Source: Lucifuga dentata (lineage: Eukaryota; Chordata; Actinopteri; Ophidiiformes; Bythitidae). From it: a DNA stretch of 64,000 nucleotides. This document shows positions 1 through 13,800 of the stretch, in pieces. The stretch covers positions 77,166 to 141,165 of the forward strand of contig VXCM01001472.1 in the NCBI GenBank assembly GCA_014773175.1. Direction: 5' to 3'. A program made the translations under genes and the position numbers. A model generated the notes under the pieces. It had not been told where the DNA came from and searched no databases. It saw only the letters and a program-made list of their open reading frames with translations. Positions within the stretch are counted from its first letter, which is position 1. Every line of letters begins with the position of its first letter.

Positions 1-1089
1 GGCGAAAAATGAGTAATTTTTAAATGAATAATGGATTTCTGTCAGCAGGGAGAGTAGAGGATTCACAGATGTAAACTTGTGTGTATGTGTGTGTGTGCCC
101 ACTACTCTGAGTGTGTGAATCCTGGATTGAGTCTATAAATACGTCCTTGTTGGTCATTTCACTTGACCAGCCCAGCCTACTTCTCCAGATGCTCTCCCTC
201 CCTCAGCCTCTATCTCATCTCACAACCAGACGTGAATATGCAGATGTGAGCACAGGACGGTGTAGAGGGAGAGGCAGAGCAATAAAATCATAAATAAACA
301 GGAGCTTTGAGGGTTTTCCTGCCACAGTAACTGCTGCCATTTGACCTGAGGCGGTCTGCGGAGGGCAGGGATGATAGATCTGCCCTTCTCCGTCCTACAG
401 CTGTTCACACATCAACACCAGAAGTTCCAATTAAAATGTTGAAGTGGTGGCGTCTTTATCGCTACTGACACTCTAGAGGCCCATGTGTCACTTCAGGCCT
501 GGATGAGCTGATGAAGGGGACTAGGAGAGGAGAGGGGGGGGTTAATGAGAGTCCAGTACTACTGGCAGCCCCGATTCTTAGTCTCCTGTCACTGCACTGC
601 TGCCACAGGCCTTCACTCTGACGCAACCTGACATAACACATTCACACTAATTTGAAGGCTTGCTGAAAACAGAGAACAAAACAGAGGTCAACAGGGGATG
701 AAGAGGGTGTGTTTGTGTTCTGCGTGCATCACTGGGGGAATGAGGGAGGTTCAAGGACACTGATGCTCATCTCTGGCAGCAGTGCTGTGTCAGCAGGAAG
801 TGATGTCACAGGTCAGTGTTCAGAATGTAGAGGAGGGTCTACAAGGGTGCTGCAGCCCTGCTGGATAAGCAGAGACCACTGAGAAACTAAACTCAGTATG
901 AATGTATGATAGGCAGATGCCCCAGAAGAATATCAATCATGTCTGCTAAACACTCCTTTTCCATCTTCTTCCTTTCCATCTTCCTCTCCTTCTTTTACTA
1001 TCTCATAACATGAACCACCTGAGTTTGTGCAAGGCACTGGTGGACAAGCCAATTTTGTTTTATTCCTGTTAGTATTATGAGCACATCTA
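1..1089. other. Unassigned non-coding sequence
   Basis: No gene or recognisable transposon is seen. The open frames are short and have no family resemblance. A short TG-rich run lies near 78-98. Otherwise the sequence looks unique. Confidence 0.5.
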
Positions 1090-1345
1090 TCTATAAAGAC
1101 AGTTTCTCTGTCTGCCTGTGGCACCAATATCTCTAGAACTCAGCACTGTACGAGGTTGAAATTCGGCAGGTTCATTGCTCAGGACCCAAGGACGTGCAGT
1201 GTCACGTGTGAAGTTGTTTGGCTGAGCGGTTCTCAAATTGAGGTGTGCTGGTTAAAAGTAGTCCACGTGTCAGGATATGCTCCGGGCACGGTAGCATACG
1301 CTCCAGTCCAGTACCACGATCTCAACCAGACCCCATATAGCAAAC

Positions 1346-1372
1346 AAAGCTAGCTCACGAGGAGCTAGCTTT
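1346..1372. repeat. Perfect 11-bp inverted repeat
   Basis: Arms AAAGCTAGCTC and GAGCTAGCTTT are separated by ACGAG. The hairpin sits exactly where the AT-rich tract begins inside repeat A copy 1. It is absent from the related copy at 60.2 kb, so it probably arose locally. Confidence 0.8.
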
Positions 1373-1441
1373 ATATTATATATATAAATAATAAATATAA
1401 TATATATATAATATATATATATATATTATATATATATTATA
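1371..1441. repeat. AT-rich simple repeat
   Basis: A nearly pure run of TA and TAA units interrupts dispersed repeat A. Confidence 0.9.
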
Positions 1442-1505
1442 GCAGGCACACCATAAAGTCTGGCCCAGTCCGAACAGCCACATTTTGAATGGGCACTGCA
1501 CTAGT

Positions 1506-4500
1506 TTATTCCATGACACTTTCACAGCCTGCTGAGGGGTGAATACCACTTAGTAAAAGATGACATGGCTGGATTTTGATGATCCTAACAGATGAAGTTT
1601 AAATCCTTGTATCTTAGAACAGGTAACTAGCATGCACCCAAATGTGTAGCTAGGAACCCTGTTTTGCTGTTCAATCTACACAAAAACTCTTTTCTGTTCC
1701 TATATCAAACCCCATACACTTTTTGTAAAAGACTTAATTCCAGGGATTACTCATCAAAACCTTGTTCAGCTACCAGCTGCAGGACTTCAGCGGGATTCAT
1801 CCGTTCAACTGTTGGCTAACTCCATGAACAGCCTACCGTGGCTTTGCCTGTGTGTGTGTATTTTTTTCTCTCTTTTTGATTGAGAGACCTCTTTTTCTCT
1901 TTTTGATTTTTTTGTAAAAAAAAAACATTTTCTCTACCTCCAGCTCATCAACATGCATGGGGGTTACATGCTTCTCTCTAAGGAAGATCGTTAAAACACG
2001 GGAAAGCATTTTATTTTGGCTGTCATGCTTTCTGTCTGTCTGGCAGCAGATCCCAGTCTCTTACTCTGCCTGCAAATGATGAAAAAGGATCACCATTGCA
2101 TCAACTGCTTCACAACACCACAGATGAGTATAAGGAGAAGATAAGGAAAAGAGAAGTAGCAGAATGATGTCTCCGAGGCATAAGATGAACAGTGACTTGA
2201 GCCCTTTTAATAACGCTTCAGGGGAATGGTACTGTGGCTATTTCTAGTGATGCATCATCACTGTGGATGAAAGAAAAAAGAAAAAGACAAAAATACATGT
2301 TGAGATTAATGCGCAAGGTAACCTTTGCAATGTCACGCATAACAAAAAGTGATAGTTTTCCCTCAGCTGATTGATTATAGCTTGATAAGCATGGCAAACA
2401 TCACACCCACCATCGATTGGCAACACAACAGATCAATGAAGCACCACCAGCACACATGCCGGATAGACTCGAATGATCTAAACTTACAGCGCACGGCATG
2501 CTTTCAAATCAGTAAATGCTTTAAAGTTAGGTGTAGCCTGGTCAGCGAGTGACTCTTTGATGAGTTACTTAACAGAATTTAGGATCATGACATTAAGCAT
2601 GAATTTGCTGAAGAATGTTCAATACATTGGATAAAAGAGACACAGAAACAGAAATGTGAGAGATAGAGATAAAACAAAAAAGTAAATCAGAGGAGATAGC
2701 TGCCTGTGTTTAAAATTTTCTCATATCAGAACTGATTAACTGTTAAAATGTGAACATGAAGGATGAAGAATCAGATAAAGTTTGATGTGTCACAGTGCCC
2801 ATCTGAAAACAACCCCAGAAATTCTGTGGCAGTGTGCAAATCAATCGATGGTTTTCTAAATAAAAACTGAGGGTTACAAATGTCCTTAGAAGCTGCAACA
2901 ACTCCGCAACAAAGACAACAGTTTAGCTCAGTCCATTTCTGTTTATTTCAGTTTAATTAAGGAACACACTTCAACTAAGCCAAACACAGATATGCTAATA
3001 AATCAAAGATCTTTGGCCTCAACCCAGCTGATAAAATAAGTTTGTATTACACTGGTAAGCTCTATAAATTTCAGCCAATTCAGAGATCCCTACTAGGGAG
3101 CCAATAAGATGGGGCCTTGAAACTGGGGTCACTGGTGACACTGAAATGACAGCAACGTGATGGAATTTTTAAGTTTAGCTGTGACGATTACTGGTTGAAT
3201 AAAAACCCACAAACATAGCCCAGGGTATTTATTAGATAATCTGAGAAGTCAAGAGATTAGAATGATAATAATCTTTCTGCATGAAGTCATGCTAAAGTAA
3301 CAGACAGTATAAGGAAGAAATAGAAGGTGTCAAATTTGGCACCTGAGATTTTGAGGATGAGAAGCTCAAGGTTAAACTACAGATACATTGTTAAAGGTGA
3401 AATCTGTAGGATATTGCACATTTTCTCCCTTAGTAGTGGCAAAAAAAAAAGTGTACAGCAAATATAATAATGGAAGTCAGGGGAAATGTATCAGCTAGTG
3501 AAGAGTGATATTACATGGCTGATTCATCATTTAAATGCATGAAAATACATTGTATGAAATGTGCAGTTTAACAAACTTTATTATCAACAAGGACAGATGA
3601 AACCACACTCACCATGGATACTTATACTGTATATTGCACTGTCTGTGTAGACCTAATAGATTTTACTTTGTCTTAAGAGGTTGGATTACACAACTTCTCT
3701 CTTCAAGATGACAGCTGTGTGGGACAAATGCCTCTGTTGGCTTTTAGATGGGCCTAGATGGCAGCTACTAAAAGAAAAACCTGAAGACCTAGACTACTTC
3801 TTTTTTTTTTTTATTTTAGTGGTAATGCAAGGTGTCTGTGAGCAGGACAAACTGTTATACAGTCTTCATGCCACACTCAGGAGTACCAGCTTTCCAAACA
3901 TTCTGATCACCTTTAAAACATTCAGTGAATGCAGCACACAAATGTTCCCTGCTGAAGATTATAAAAACTAGGGAAGTGAACAAGTTAATTGAATTCTACA
4001 TACATTTATGAACTCCCTTGTTCCATGACAGTAAGAATGATAACACTATTAACAAAAACACAATTTCACAGTGCTTTAAACAATTCAACAGTCACGTATT
4101 CTTATGCAATTTCGGTAAACAAACATTAATTCTCTCTATTCACAACTGAATAATTAAATGTCATTTGACAGGCAAACTAAGGGTCATAAAATGAAGCATA
4201 TATTCAGTATAGCAAATGTTCATTTCTTTCTAAGTGTACATCACTTAGCATTAATGAATAATAAAATAATTTATATGTGCTTTTGATATATCCCTCTTAG
4301 CTAATTATTTAAATATTTTTAAAAAATATGACACTTCCTTTACTCTGTATAGGTGTATATCTGTATGTGTTTTCAGACACACAGAGCATCATTATTAGTT
4401 ATTTGAAAGCTGATCTGAACCACAAAGCCATTCCATCCTACATCCTAAAACAACAGAATTTAGATCATCAAACAATAATTAACATAACAACTGAATGGCA

Positions 4501-7500
4501 GTAACTGCTCTGTACTGGTCAAGATATCAAACAACCTGGAAACATGAACACTTCATAGTAATAAAGTCAGACAGTATATCTGGCATAGGACTTCATCTGT
4601 CAGGGTCAGGGACAGACTGAAGTATTTCAAGTGAGGGTACAGAGCTATACTGGACACTCAGTCAAGCTCTAAATCCCTGAGAATTGGTGTAAGTCACCCA
4701 GCCCACCTCTAATGCTTTGGCAGGAATGGGATTCGGAGGGGCCAAGGCCACAGTCTTCACCTCTGAGCCCCAGGAACAAAAGGTGGTCTGAAAAGTGTGG
4801 CGACAAAAATGGACCTCGGCTTGATTAAATGGTCACTGAGTTGGAAAGCAGCTCTGATGTGATCTGTGACCTCGTACTGCCCCGGAGAAAAATCTTTTTT
4901 TAAAGAAATGATTAAATGAAAGCACCTTCAAAAGGAGCCTGGAGGGACTTCGGTGAAGCGGATGGACTGGTAGGAGGGTGCAAGGCCCGCATGTAGCACA
5001 AACAACGAAGGAGGGAGAAATGGTTTTGAAAGAGACGTGGGAGTCAGCTGAGACCTAACAACCACCAGCTCTCTACTAAGAGAGCATGAGAGAGAGAGAC
5101 ACAGAGAGTGAATCATACAGTGCCAGTGGGGCTGTGAGGCCATGTGCTGGGTCTGTTAGCCAGTAACGCACGACAGCACTGCAGACCTGAGCAAGCACAG
5201 TGAGAGGAATCTCAGACTTCTTTAATTCCTGACATCGTTTTCTCTCCTTCCTCTTGTAACATTCTGAGGGAGATTCAGGGAGCCTCTCAAAGGATGGAAC
5301 AAATCTGAAATTGAATTAAAGAGAAAGGACTCCTGAGAGGTAGTGGAAAATCCTCAGAGAGAAACAGGGAAGCCTTCTCAGAGGCAAACTCATTCAGTTT
5401 ACTATGCTGGGCTGGAAGGCAACAGGCAGCTTTACCATGACAGTGACTCCTGCTGTGGCTACTTCAGTCTGATTCAAGGCATGTGGGCCACGCAGACGAA
5501 TGGCCCCATTAACTGTGTGTTTACAGAGCAGCACAGAGCTTGTTGAACTTCGATCACTTCTCTCATCAAACTCAAGTTCAACCAGAGTCCACTGTGCTTT
5601 CATCATCTAAAGTCTGATGATTAGCTATAGAGTTTAACTACACTGTCCTTATGCACGTAACACCTCGATTCATTTTTCGATCTGTAATTACTGTGAAATA
5701 AAGTACACACTACAGCAAGAAATCTCTACTATCCAACAGCTACAGCACCCACCAGGCAGTGGTGTTATTGAAAGAATTTAGTTGGATGGTGGTAAGTGGA
5801 TAGTGAATTTGGGATTTAGCAGACAAATCGAGTAAATCATTTCTGATGTTTAAATCATTTTAGCCATTTGTGCATTTAATCACACTTAAGACTGACAAAA
5901 TTATTAGAATAAGCTATTATTATAATTGCACTAATGTGTCACATTTAATTTCACTTATATGCTGAGACTGAGGGTGTAATAACTACTAAATCACATATTA
6001 AAAGATTTAATTAGCTTATTATATTTTGATATTTTCTCATCAAAGCATGAGACCTGCTCCTTCTGCTTACCTTTGTTTACCTCCAACAGAGAAACCAGGG
6101 AGGGGAGTGTTTCCAGCAACTACAAAATATTCATTTACTAATCTCACAGCGGTGGCAAACTAATTCAGCAAGTGTCTTTATGGAGCTTAACACAGTTCAT
6201 ATTTATATTTGAGCAGAGAGACAATGCAGAAACAGCCCATAAAAACACATTTTAAAGTGTGTACAATTCACAGATGTCAGACAAACGGTCTCTGTTTTTC
6301 TGCTCAGACATAACAGCAGAAGCTAATGCAACAAGTATCAAAATGCATCACTCTTACACAGACACACACTGTATCATGTTGATTGTTTCCTCTTGGGGAT
6401 TGTACAAGTAGCAGGACCAGTCCATGATAACGCTTGTTTAAAGCCAAGTAATTTGTTCTGTTACATTGTTCTGCAGAGACAAACACTTTCCTAAAGGCAC
6501 ATCAGCCCAATCAGCGCCAGTCTAATCATGTGGATATTTTACAGCAATCAGACGGAGCAGAGGAAGGGGCTGGGACTTCAAAAATAGAGTAAAGAAACAG
6601 CTCCATCTGAACCAAAATACTCTAGTCGTGTCGACAAAAGCCTTCATTAAAACAAATTTAGAAAGTAAGACAGCTGTGCCAAACTGTAGCACTAGCAAGT
6701 GCAGTAAAAATCACGCTGAGATGTGTTTGTTTCTTGGGTGGAAGATTAATCTGAGGAATTTGGGGCTCTCATGATAGTCAATCCTTATCACCCATCACAA
6801 TCAAAGAGGTAGAAATTGTGATATAGCTGGGACAGAGTTGGGTAAGTGAAGAGCATTACAACCAGGAAAGGTCACGCAGAAGACGAAGAGAAACAAAGTG
6901 AACTTCAAGTCTCTCTTCTTGGCAGAGTGAACAGAGCTGTAACACTTTTGAGAATATTTGTGCTGCTTTGTTGCAAATTAGTTTTCCTCTTTTGAGCTTT
7001 TATTCTGAGAAAATCCAGGTAATGATGAGGATAAAGGTGATAATTCTGTGTTGGAATATATGACAAATAAAAGAATATCTAATTGTTTATGACTGTCTAA
7101 TTAAGGTCTGTAGTTTATCCTTGTCTCCAGCATTACCCTATCTGACATGAAATATCACACTTAAAACTGATAAGCGTGTATGTAAACACACAAACACGTA
7201 CAAAAACCAGTAACACACAATACTACACTATCCATCCAGGCTGAACCTTGTGGAGGGGCTAGAGCGTATGGAATGGGACAACAGAAATACAATATGCATG
7301 CAAAGGGGAGAAAGGGATGAACGCAGAGAGGAAAAGAAGAAATACAAGGAGAAGGTGACTTTCATGGAACAGCAGAGGGCTGAGACAAGCGTTCCTTGGC
7401 TTAGGAAGGCCACAGGAGTCTCGTGCTAACAGCTTCCATGTACATCTCCTTTAGCAGCACTTTCTGTCTGTCTATCTGCCTGTTGGTCTGTCTGGAGCTT

Positions 7501-8067
7501 GTTCTGGGCCAGCTACCAGCCAGATATCATTATCTCCTTGACTCAGGGCAGAGTAATCTCCCTGCCTGCTCCTGCTTTATTGAGTTGGATAAATATAATA
7601 TGTGACTCACAGCCATTATCTACTACAGAACAGACCTATTTATCCAGCAGGCAGAGGCCTTGGCACAGTCAGACTGGCCTCTCTCTTTGATGGAACGACA
7701 TTCAAGTGATGGAAGTCTTTGAACAGCCATTTATGGGATTTAAACCAGCAAAGAAATTAACAACACAAATGAAATCTTTCATGTAGACAAGATGTGGAAC
7801 TAAAAATTAAAGTCGTAGTTGTTTCATTTATAAAGTAGTGCGATCTCCTATTTAAAAAATACTGGAGCAACTTGAGTGTACACTGTACCTTCACATTCTG
7901 TTGTGTTTAGTATGATCACCGTACAGAATTACGCATTGTAAACAGAATATATCACATTTGCCTTATGGAAAAGAATGATTCAAACGCATGTCTCACGCTG
8001 AGTAGAGTTAGCTGTTTTTGCAAGCAATTCTTTCCTAGAGAGAGGTTTAGTTTGTGTTATGAAATTC
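1506..8067. other. Long unassigned AT-rich stretch
   Basis: No gene or complete transposon is seen. Poly-A/T runs occur near 1,860-1,926, 3,440 and 3,802. The segment 4,000-4,400 is very AT-rich, unique-looking and rich in TAAT-type motifs, which could suit a conserved non-coding element, but this cannot be tested without alignment. All frames are under about 100 codons and match nothing known. Confidence 0.5.

Positions 8068-8133
<66 letters not shown>
8068..8133. repeat. (GA)n microsatellite
   Basis: An almost uninterrupted GA run about 65 bp long with one C interruption near 8,080. Confidence 0.95.
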
Positions 8134-8138
<5 letters not shown>

Positions 8139-9487
8139 TGATGGTAAGGCTGCCCTCTCTTGTCTTTGTCTCTCTGAGGGGTTGACAGGTAGAGAAATAG
8201 ATCATTGGTCCATGACAGCTCAGTTATGACCCCACGCTATCACGCAGTATGCTGTCTGTGGAATGAGCTCCCTGATGCAAGTCATAGTGAGCCCATTCAC
8301 AGCTCAGCTGCTTAACTGCAAATCCTCTGTTCCCTTCTGACAGATTCACATACATTCAGCTCTGACATCTATGCACCGTCCTTGACTGCCGCTAATGCTA
8401 ATGATAAAATATTACATGAGGAGCTATTTCAGTGTGTTAACCATGGGACGAAAATGGGCAGAAAATGTTTGTTAGTGTTGGCCAGCCTTTTGCCTAATTT
8501 CTGCTGGGACTGCCACTCCCCCTCCCCTCCCCCACCAGATGTCCCTGAACTGGAATAAGTCAATCAAGAATGAATGACTAACTGTTTTAGGTGAAGATTA
8601 AGCGTGTGGTAGGAGACTGGGGCCCTGGTTCTTGCAGTATGCTAGTCTCTGCCAATTCAATGAAAGAAGGATTAAGCACAGGCTCTCTTCCTCTTTCTTG
8701 TCTTCATTGTCCTTTATTCTCCTCCACTTTCATATACTCTCTCCTGTATATATTTTTTTTTTTTTTTTNTTTTTTTTTTTTTTTATCTTTGTGCTTTCTC
8801 GTTTCTCCTCTGGTGTCTCCTCTCCTTTTCCCTCGTCTGTAATGCTCTTCAGTGTCCTCTACTGTTTCCATTTCCTCTCATCTGTCCTCTCATGTCCTCT
8901 TAGATCATACACAAAATGACCTACACTAGCCATCACCAGTGATGTTCAAAAAAATATAAAAGAAAAAAACTGGGGAAAAAACAAAAAACAAAAAAACAAA
9001 AACAAAACTTGATGTTTGGTTAAAATGTACATTTCTGTGGGTTTTATCAGAAGTATAGTAGGAGCAGCATACAGATAGATAATGTAGAAGATGATTCATA
9101 CAGTATATTTTGCCAGGAAAATAACAGCTCTATGAAGATAAAGACTAATTGACTAGTATCATCCACTAGCCTGAATTAGCAATTCTTAAGTTTCACCCAT
9201 CCGCCAGAGGTAGAAGTCAAATGAAAGAGAAAAAGAAGAGAGGAATGGGAAAAAAAGACAGTCTGCTTTTTAAGTGTCCTCGCTGTCACAATGCAATACA
9301 TTATGGGGATACAAAGCAAGCCATTACTGCTTAGCATTTGTTGAATCTTCGGGTGCCCAAACAGTGACAGGTCTATTTCTCTACCGTTAGTGAGAGAGGC
9401 AGGCACAGCAGAGGACACCTAATTACCCAGTATTGTGAGGCACAATAAAACTCTTGATAAGCCTGGCGACAGAACAAGCTGTGTGGA

Positions 9488-9489
<2 letters not shown>
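8134..9489. other. Unassigned stretch with poly-T and A-rich tracts
   Basis: It contains the poly-T run at 8,753-8,784, which holds a single N at 8,769, and the A-rich low-complexity run at 8,949-9,008. The two overlapping frames crossing the poly-T are low-complexity translations, not genes. Confidence 0.6.
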
Positions 9490-9532
<43 letters not shown>

Positions 9533-9534
9533 TG
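9490..9534. repeat. (GT)n microsatellite
   Basis: A TG dinucleotide run with one A interruption near its 3' end. Confidence 0.95.
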
Positions 9535-11494
9535 GTGCGCTCATGTGCATTTCATTTTGACTGTGGACATTGCAGCATCACTGTCTCAGTCTGTCCAGTG
9601 ATAGAAGGGACTCTCTTTGTGTCTTTGAGCTTGTGTGTAGCAGACAGAAGCAATAATCAACATGATGACGAATGTGTTCATTGAAGAAAAATCAATGATT
9701 TGTTTTTTGTTTTGTTTTGTTTTTTTTTAGCTAGGGTTAGTGGACATAGTAACATGCAGAAATTATTTGTTTCGGAGTAAATAACTGCAATCTATGTTTG
9801 GTCACCTTTGTAGTGCCACACAGAGGTGATCACACACTCACAGGATCACTGACTTGTCTTCACACAATTCACTCACACATTAATTTTGCATCACCTCCAA
9901 TTAAACTATGCCATGTGAGATGTGCTGCCGAACAATTTGTGCAGTTTCAGTGGTAGTCATTTTATTTAGAAATTTATTTTATTCCCATCTTCTTTACTTC
10001 ATCTGAGAAGAAGTAAAAGGACTTAGAGGTGGCTGAGGGGAGGACATGTAAGAAGGGAGCACCAAGAATGAAGGAGAAGATAGACCAATAAATTCTGCCT
10101 CTTGGTGAAGTTAGCCATAAAACATGTAGCAGTTTTATCCATGTAAGGGCATAGCTGTACGTCTGAAAATAATGCAGAATTAATTAGTGGAGCAGTGGGA
10201 AAAGAACCTCATGACAGTCAGCCAACTGGGCTCATAAATCAAACAGTCTGGGAGAAAACACAAACCTAATGTCTGACAGTATGCTTACCATATATTCACT
10301 GAGAAGAAGTCAAGCTGTAATTATCAGCACTGCTGCAGGATGAGTCAATGCAGTGTTATTTCCATTTGAGTCAAGACAGTGAATGGTCAGTGTAAAAAAA
10401 AAAAAAAAAAAAAAAAAAGAAAAAAGAAGGTAAAAATAGACAATGGTACAGTAGATGTGATTGTCAGGCTGATATAATTTCATCACTTCAGAGACGAGGA
10501 CACAGCAGCTCCACTGTACTGCAGTTCCGAGCACGGAAGAGAGAGACTCAAACAGAAGCAGCTTTCAAGTTGCCAGAGGGGGAGCTATTGATGTTTCAGT
10601 ACTCATTCTGCACCTCTGAAATGATATGTGTGTGTGTATGTGTGTGTCCTGGGCTATATGCCTGAGTTTTGGTTTCCAGCCAGAGGTATAAGCCAAAGGT
10701 TATCTGGCAAAAACAATAACATGTACTATAGTAATGCGATTTTTATTGTGTTTAACAGGAGCGTGCCACCCAGTACAGACAGATCAAAATAAAACAATCT
10801 CCAACACATTCATTCACTAAATGATCCAGCAAATTTAACATCTCGAAACATGATGTGGACTACATAAGTGTAATGCAAATTGAAAACTTCCATATTGAGA
10901 GGTAGATTACACCAAAACAACTGGCAAAGTTTTAGAATTTTTAATTGAACCCCCAAAATGTTCATTATAACTGCCCGTTACACTGTAAAATTGTGTGCAC
11001 ACACAATTACAGTACAGTAACTACAACTGGTCAAAACTATAACAGAAGGTAGATCTCTCCCTTTTTCTTTTTTTTTTTACAATGGACAGCTTGATTAATA
11101 CAGTTAACATTCTGGAGGGAGTAATGGTAATATCACTTGGCTCAGAGGTAGGGGCTCCTAAAGCTACCCTCACCTATCTTTAACGTTAGAGAGATAAAGA
11201 CAAAAAGTACCATACCATTACATTGACTAACAAAGTCCACATAAGATGTTAGTGAACCAAGAAAATGTGATAATAAGCAGGCATAAACAAAACAAAACAC
11301 TCCTAAACAAGAGCAAAAACCTGAACTGCTACTGCGTGCTACCACTAATACATGCTGCTACAACAGCAAACCTAATGAGAAAGGATATATGAAATTTATG
11401 TAGGGAAGTCTAGTTGCAAAAAGGTAAACAACACTCTGAAAAACTAGCTAACATAGTCAAGACGATGCTTTTATGGCAACTCAAGATTAGTTGT
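9535..11494. other. Unassigned non-coding sequence
   Basis: No gene is seen. It holds T-rich and A-rich tracts, including a pure A run at 10,394-10,418 and poly-T near 11,070. Confidence 0.5.
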
Positions 11495-11775
11495 CTTTAA
11501 TAGGTCCAAAAAGACACAACCCGAAAGGGACCTGAGGACAGTCAGAACCAGTCTAAAATAGACCTGAGGATATTTAGACCTTATCCAAAATGCAGTCGAC
11601 CCAAACACACCCATATAGACAGAACATCAACACTGGCAACAGTGTGATGCATCATCAATTAGCGAGGAGCATCCGGTCAAAAGGAGTAGCAACCCAAGCC
11701 CTAAGATTCAAAGTAAAGTTATTTTTGCCTGTGGTGATTAAGATGCACCATGTGATCATAGCTTGGAACCATAAA
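11495..11775 (+). repeat. Dispersed repeat B, copy 1
   Basis: It resembles 40,045-40,340 in the same orientation. Shared blocks include GAGGATA-TTAGA, ATCCAAAAT-CAG, ATAGACAGAA, AACACTGGCA-CAG and CA-CATGTGATCAT. There is no coding frame of note. The repeat class is not recognised. Confidence 0.65.
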
Positions 11776-12324
11776 GCATATTGACACACAGACCCAACAG
11801 CTGATTAGATTGAATATAACTTGGATCTGGTCCAATTTTGGTCCACATCTTGATTTCTAGGAACCAGAAAAGACCTCAACTGTAGATGGCATAAAGCACA
11901 TTTGTATAGCCAAAAAAGACTGAGTCCAAAAAATCCTCCAACATTTTTACCTTTGTGAAAGTAAACATTTTTTTGTTAAGTTTTGTGATGACTATGTCAG
12001 GGAAGTGCGATTCAACTTCATGCTAATTTTGCAGGAGGTGGTGGTGTAAACACGTAGCAATTAATATTTGACCAGAGGCAACAAATTGCATCAAATTTCT
12101 TGCAAACTTCAGGAAATTTAGAAGACATGTTTCTCAGTGACAGGTAAACAGCACAAGCACAGGAAGTAATATAGTAGGTATTCATACAGGGTCTGAAGAC
12201 TGTTGTATTATTTTGTACTGATGAAAAGCAAGATCCTGCAGGAGTGCTCTTATGGGGCTAAAGGAGTAAACATTAGAGACCAGCATGTTAGGCTCCCCGG
12301 GACAAAAAAAAATCCTATGAAAAA
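11776..12324. other. Unassigned non-coding sequence
   Basis: Nothing recognisable is seen; part of it may belong to the downstream end of repeat B. Confidence 0.4.
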
Positions 12325-12500
12325 CCTGTCCCAGAATGCAATGGGCAAGCAGGACTGGGTAGAATCTGGACTGGTCACCAGTCGATGACAGGACTAACAT
12401 GTACAGACAAACACATTCACACTGATGGCAATTTAGAGTTTATAGGTGTTGGATTGTGGGAGGAAACTGCAGAACCTGGATTAAACCCATGAAGACACAG
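12325..12500 (+). repeat. Degenerate fish retroposon tail (LINE/SINE-like)
   Basis: The order of motifs is AATGCAATGGGCAAG, GGACTGGTCACCAGTC, CATTCACACTGATGGCAATTTAGAG and TGTGGGAGGAAAC, followed by AACCCATG and ACACAGAACAA. From memory this series is typical of a retroposon 3' region abundant in fish genomes, often assigned to L2-type elements. The copy is diverged and has no open frame. The exact family needs a repeat library. Confidence 0.6.
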
Positions 12501-13754
12501 AACAACCTGCACATAGAATTTATCTGTATGAGAAGGATTTGTCATTCATATGGCACTTTGAAACAAATAAGGATGAACATCAGATCTCTGCACCTGTTTT
12601 CTTGTAAGTGTAGTTTTGTGCCCTCCATCTATGACTCCATCAAAATGTTCCTCTCTTCACACCCCTACACTGACTTACTGTTGTAATAAAGTCACTAGCT
12701 ACTGATGATAACTGACAGACAGCTAAGACAAACACTTGAAACAAACACTGAGTATGTGTGCGTGTGCGTGTCTGTGTTTGTGTGTGTGTGTGATACCTGA
12801 GGGCACAAACAACAACCTGAGGTGCAGGTAGTGCTAGCCAGACATCTGTTGTTAGTGGTGGAAGGTAAATGAGTTTGACAGAGCTGAGATTGAACAGGAG
12901 GTATTGTGCCAGCTACGTGAAGACAGAAGCTTCACTCTCACCAAAAGACATAAACACATATGTGCACAAACACACTTGTAGGATTACTTTAACATCGAAA
13001 TTCACATTTAACGCACATATGAACTATATATAGTGCTCATAAACATATAGTGAGTGGTCAGGGTACTACAAGAGTTTTCAGCTGAAGTCACGTCCTATGT
13101 AAAGGTGCAAATGATTTCTCAGAAATCTTTTATTTTTTTGGTTCAGGCGTGCTATCTCTTTCTCCATCCCCCCACCCCATCCACCCCTTCCTTTCAATAT
13201 TCTAATAAGCATTTGCCCATTTGCTACCTAGTTGGAACTAATGATGGGAATGACAATAACAAGAGAATGACAAATAGATGCAGTGCATGAGACAGAGAAT
13301 GGACAAGGAAGCAGGCAAAAATAGATACTGGTGACAGAGTGATGAAATTTCATAGGCCGAAGTAATGTTCAGCAACGCGTCTTGCAAACACCAAGAAAGT
13401 TTGACACAGACGGGACTCTTCAACATGTCAATTCAAGCACAAAGGAAACAGGTCACATCTGTAAATAAGGCCATATTGAGTTGGTGAGTAACTTATTGAA
13501 CATGTGTGTGTGCATGTGTGTGAGCGCTCGTGTGCATGCTAATGCATGTGAGTCAGGGATCCCATTCTTGTTGACATTATTAGTCTATGCCAGAGACAAT
13601 ATGTATTTCCCAGTGGATGTTGCATAATCCCAGACACAACCTTTGTACTGGCCTGCATGTTCATATGTATGCAGCACACTTCAGTACTTATCTTAGCAGG
13701 TTACAATACAGGTCTGGACTCTAATACAAGTTTTCCCTTTTCTCTCTTACTATT
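12501..13754. other. Unassigned non-coding sequence
   Basis: It has short TG-rich runs near 12,756-12,792 and 13,503-13,523. No gene is supported. Confidence 0.5.
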
Positions 13755-13800
13755 TCTCTCTCTCTCTCTCTCTCTCTCTGTCTGTCTCTCTATCTCTCTC
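13755..13800. repeat. (TC)n microsatellite
   Basis: A TC run with TG and TA interruptions. Confidence 0.9.

Larger units (their letters stand above)
1090..1505 (+). repeat. Dispersed repeat A, copy 1 (partial)
   Basis: This segment aligns by eye, with scattered substitutions and small gaps, to 59,968-60,335 in the same orientation. Shared blocks include TCTCTAGAAC, GTTGAAATTCGG, GAAGTTGTTTGG, GTAGTC and CCCAGTCCGAACAG. A short part also matches 60,580-60,670 on the opposite strand. An AT-rich simple repeat splits this copy. It has no coding capacity. It is likely a remnant of the composite hAT-like element described at 59.8 kb; the family name is unknown to me. Confidence 0.75.

Noticed and set aside
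3391..3916. Possible TTAA-bounded element with TTAAAGGTGA and TCACCTTTAA ends
   Set aside because: Only 10 bp of terminal match and no further pairing inward. TTAA is common in AT-rich DNA, so this may be chance.
8753..8784. Poly-T with N as a retroposon tail
   Set aside because: No SINE or LINE body or target duplication could be recognised beside it; the same applies to the poly-A/T runs at 29.2, 31.5 and 61.1 kb.
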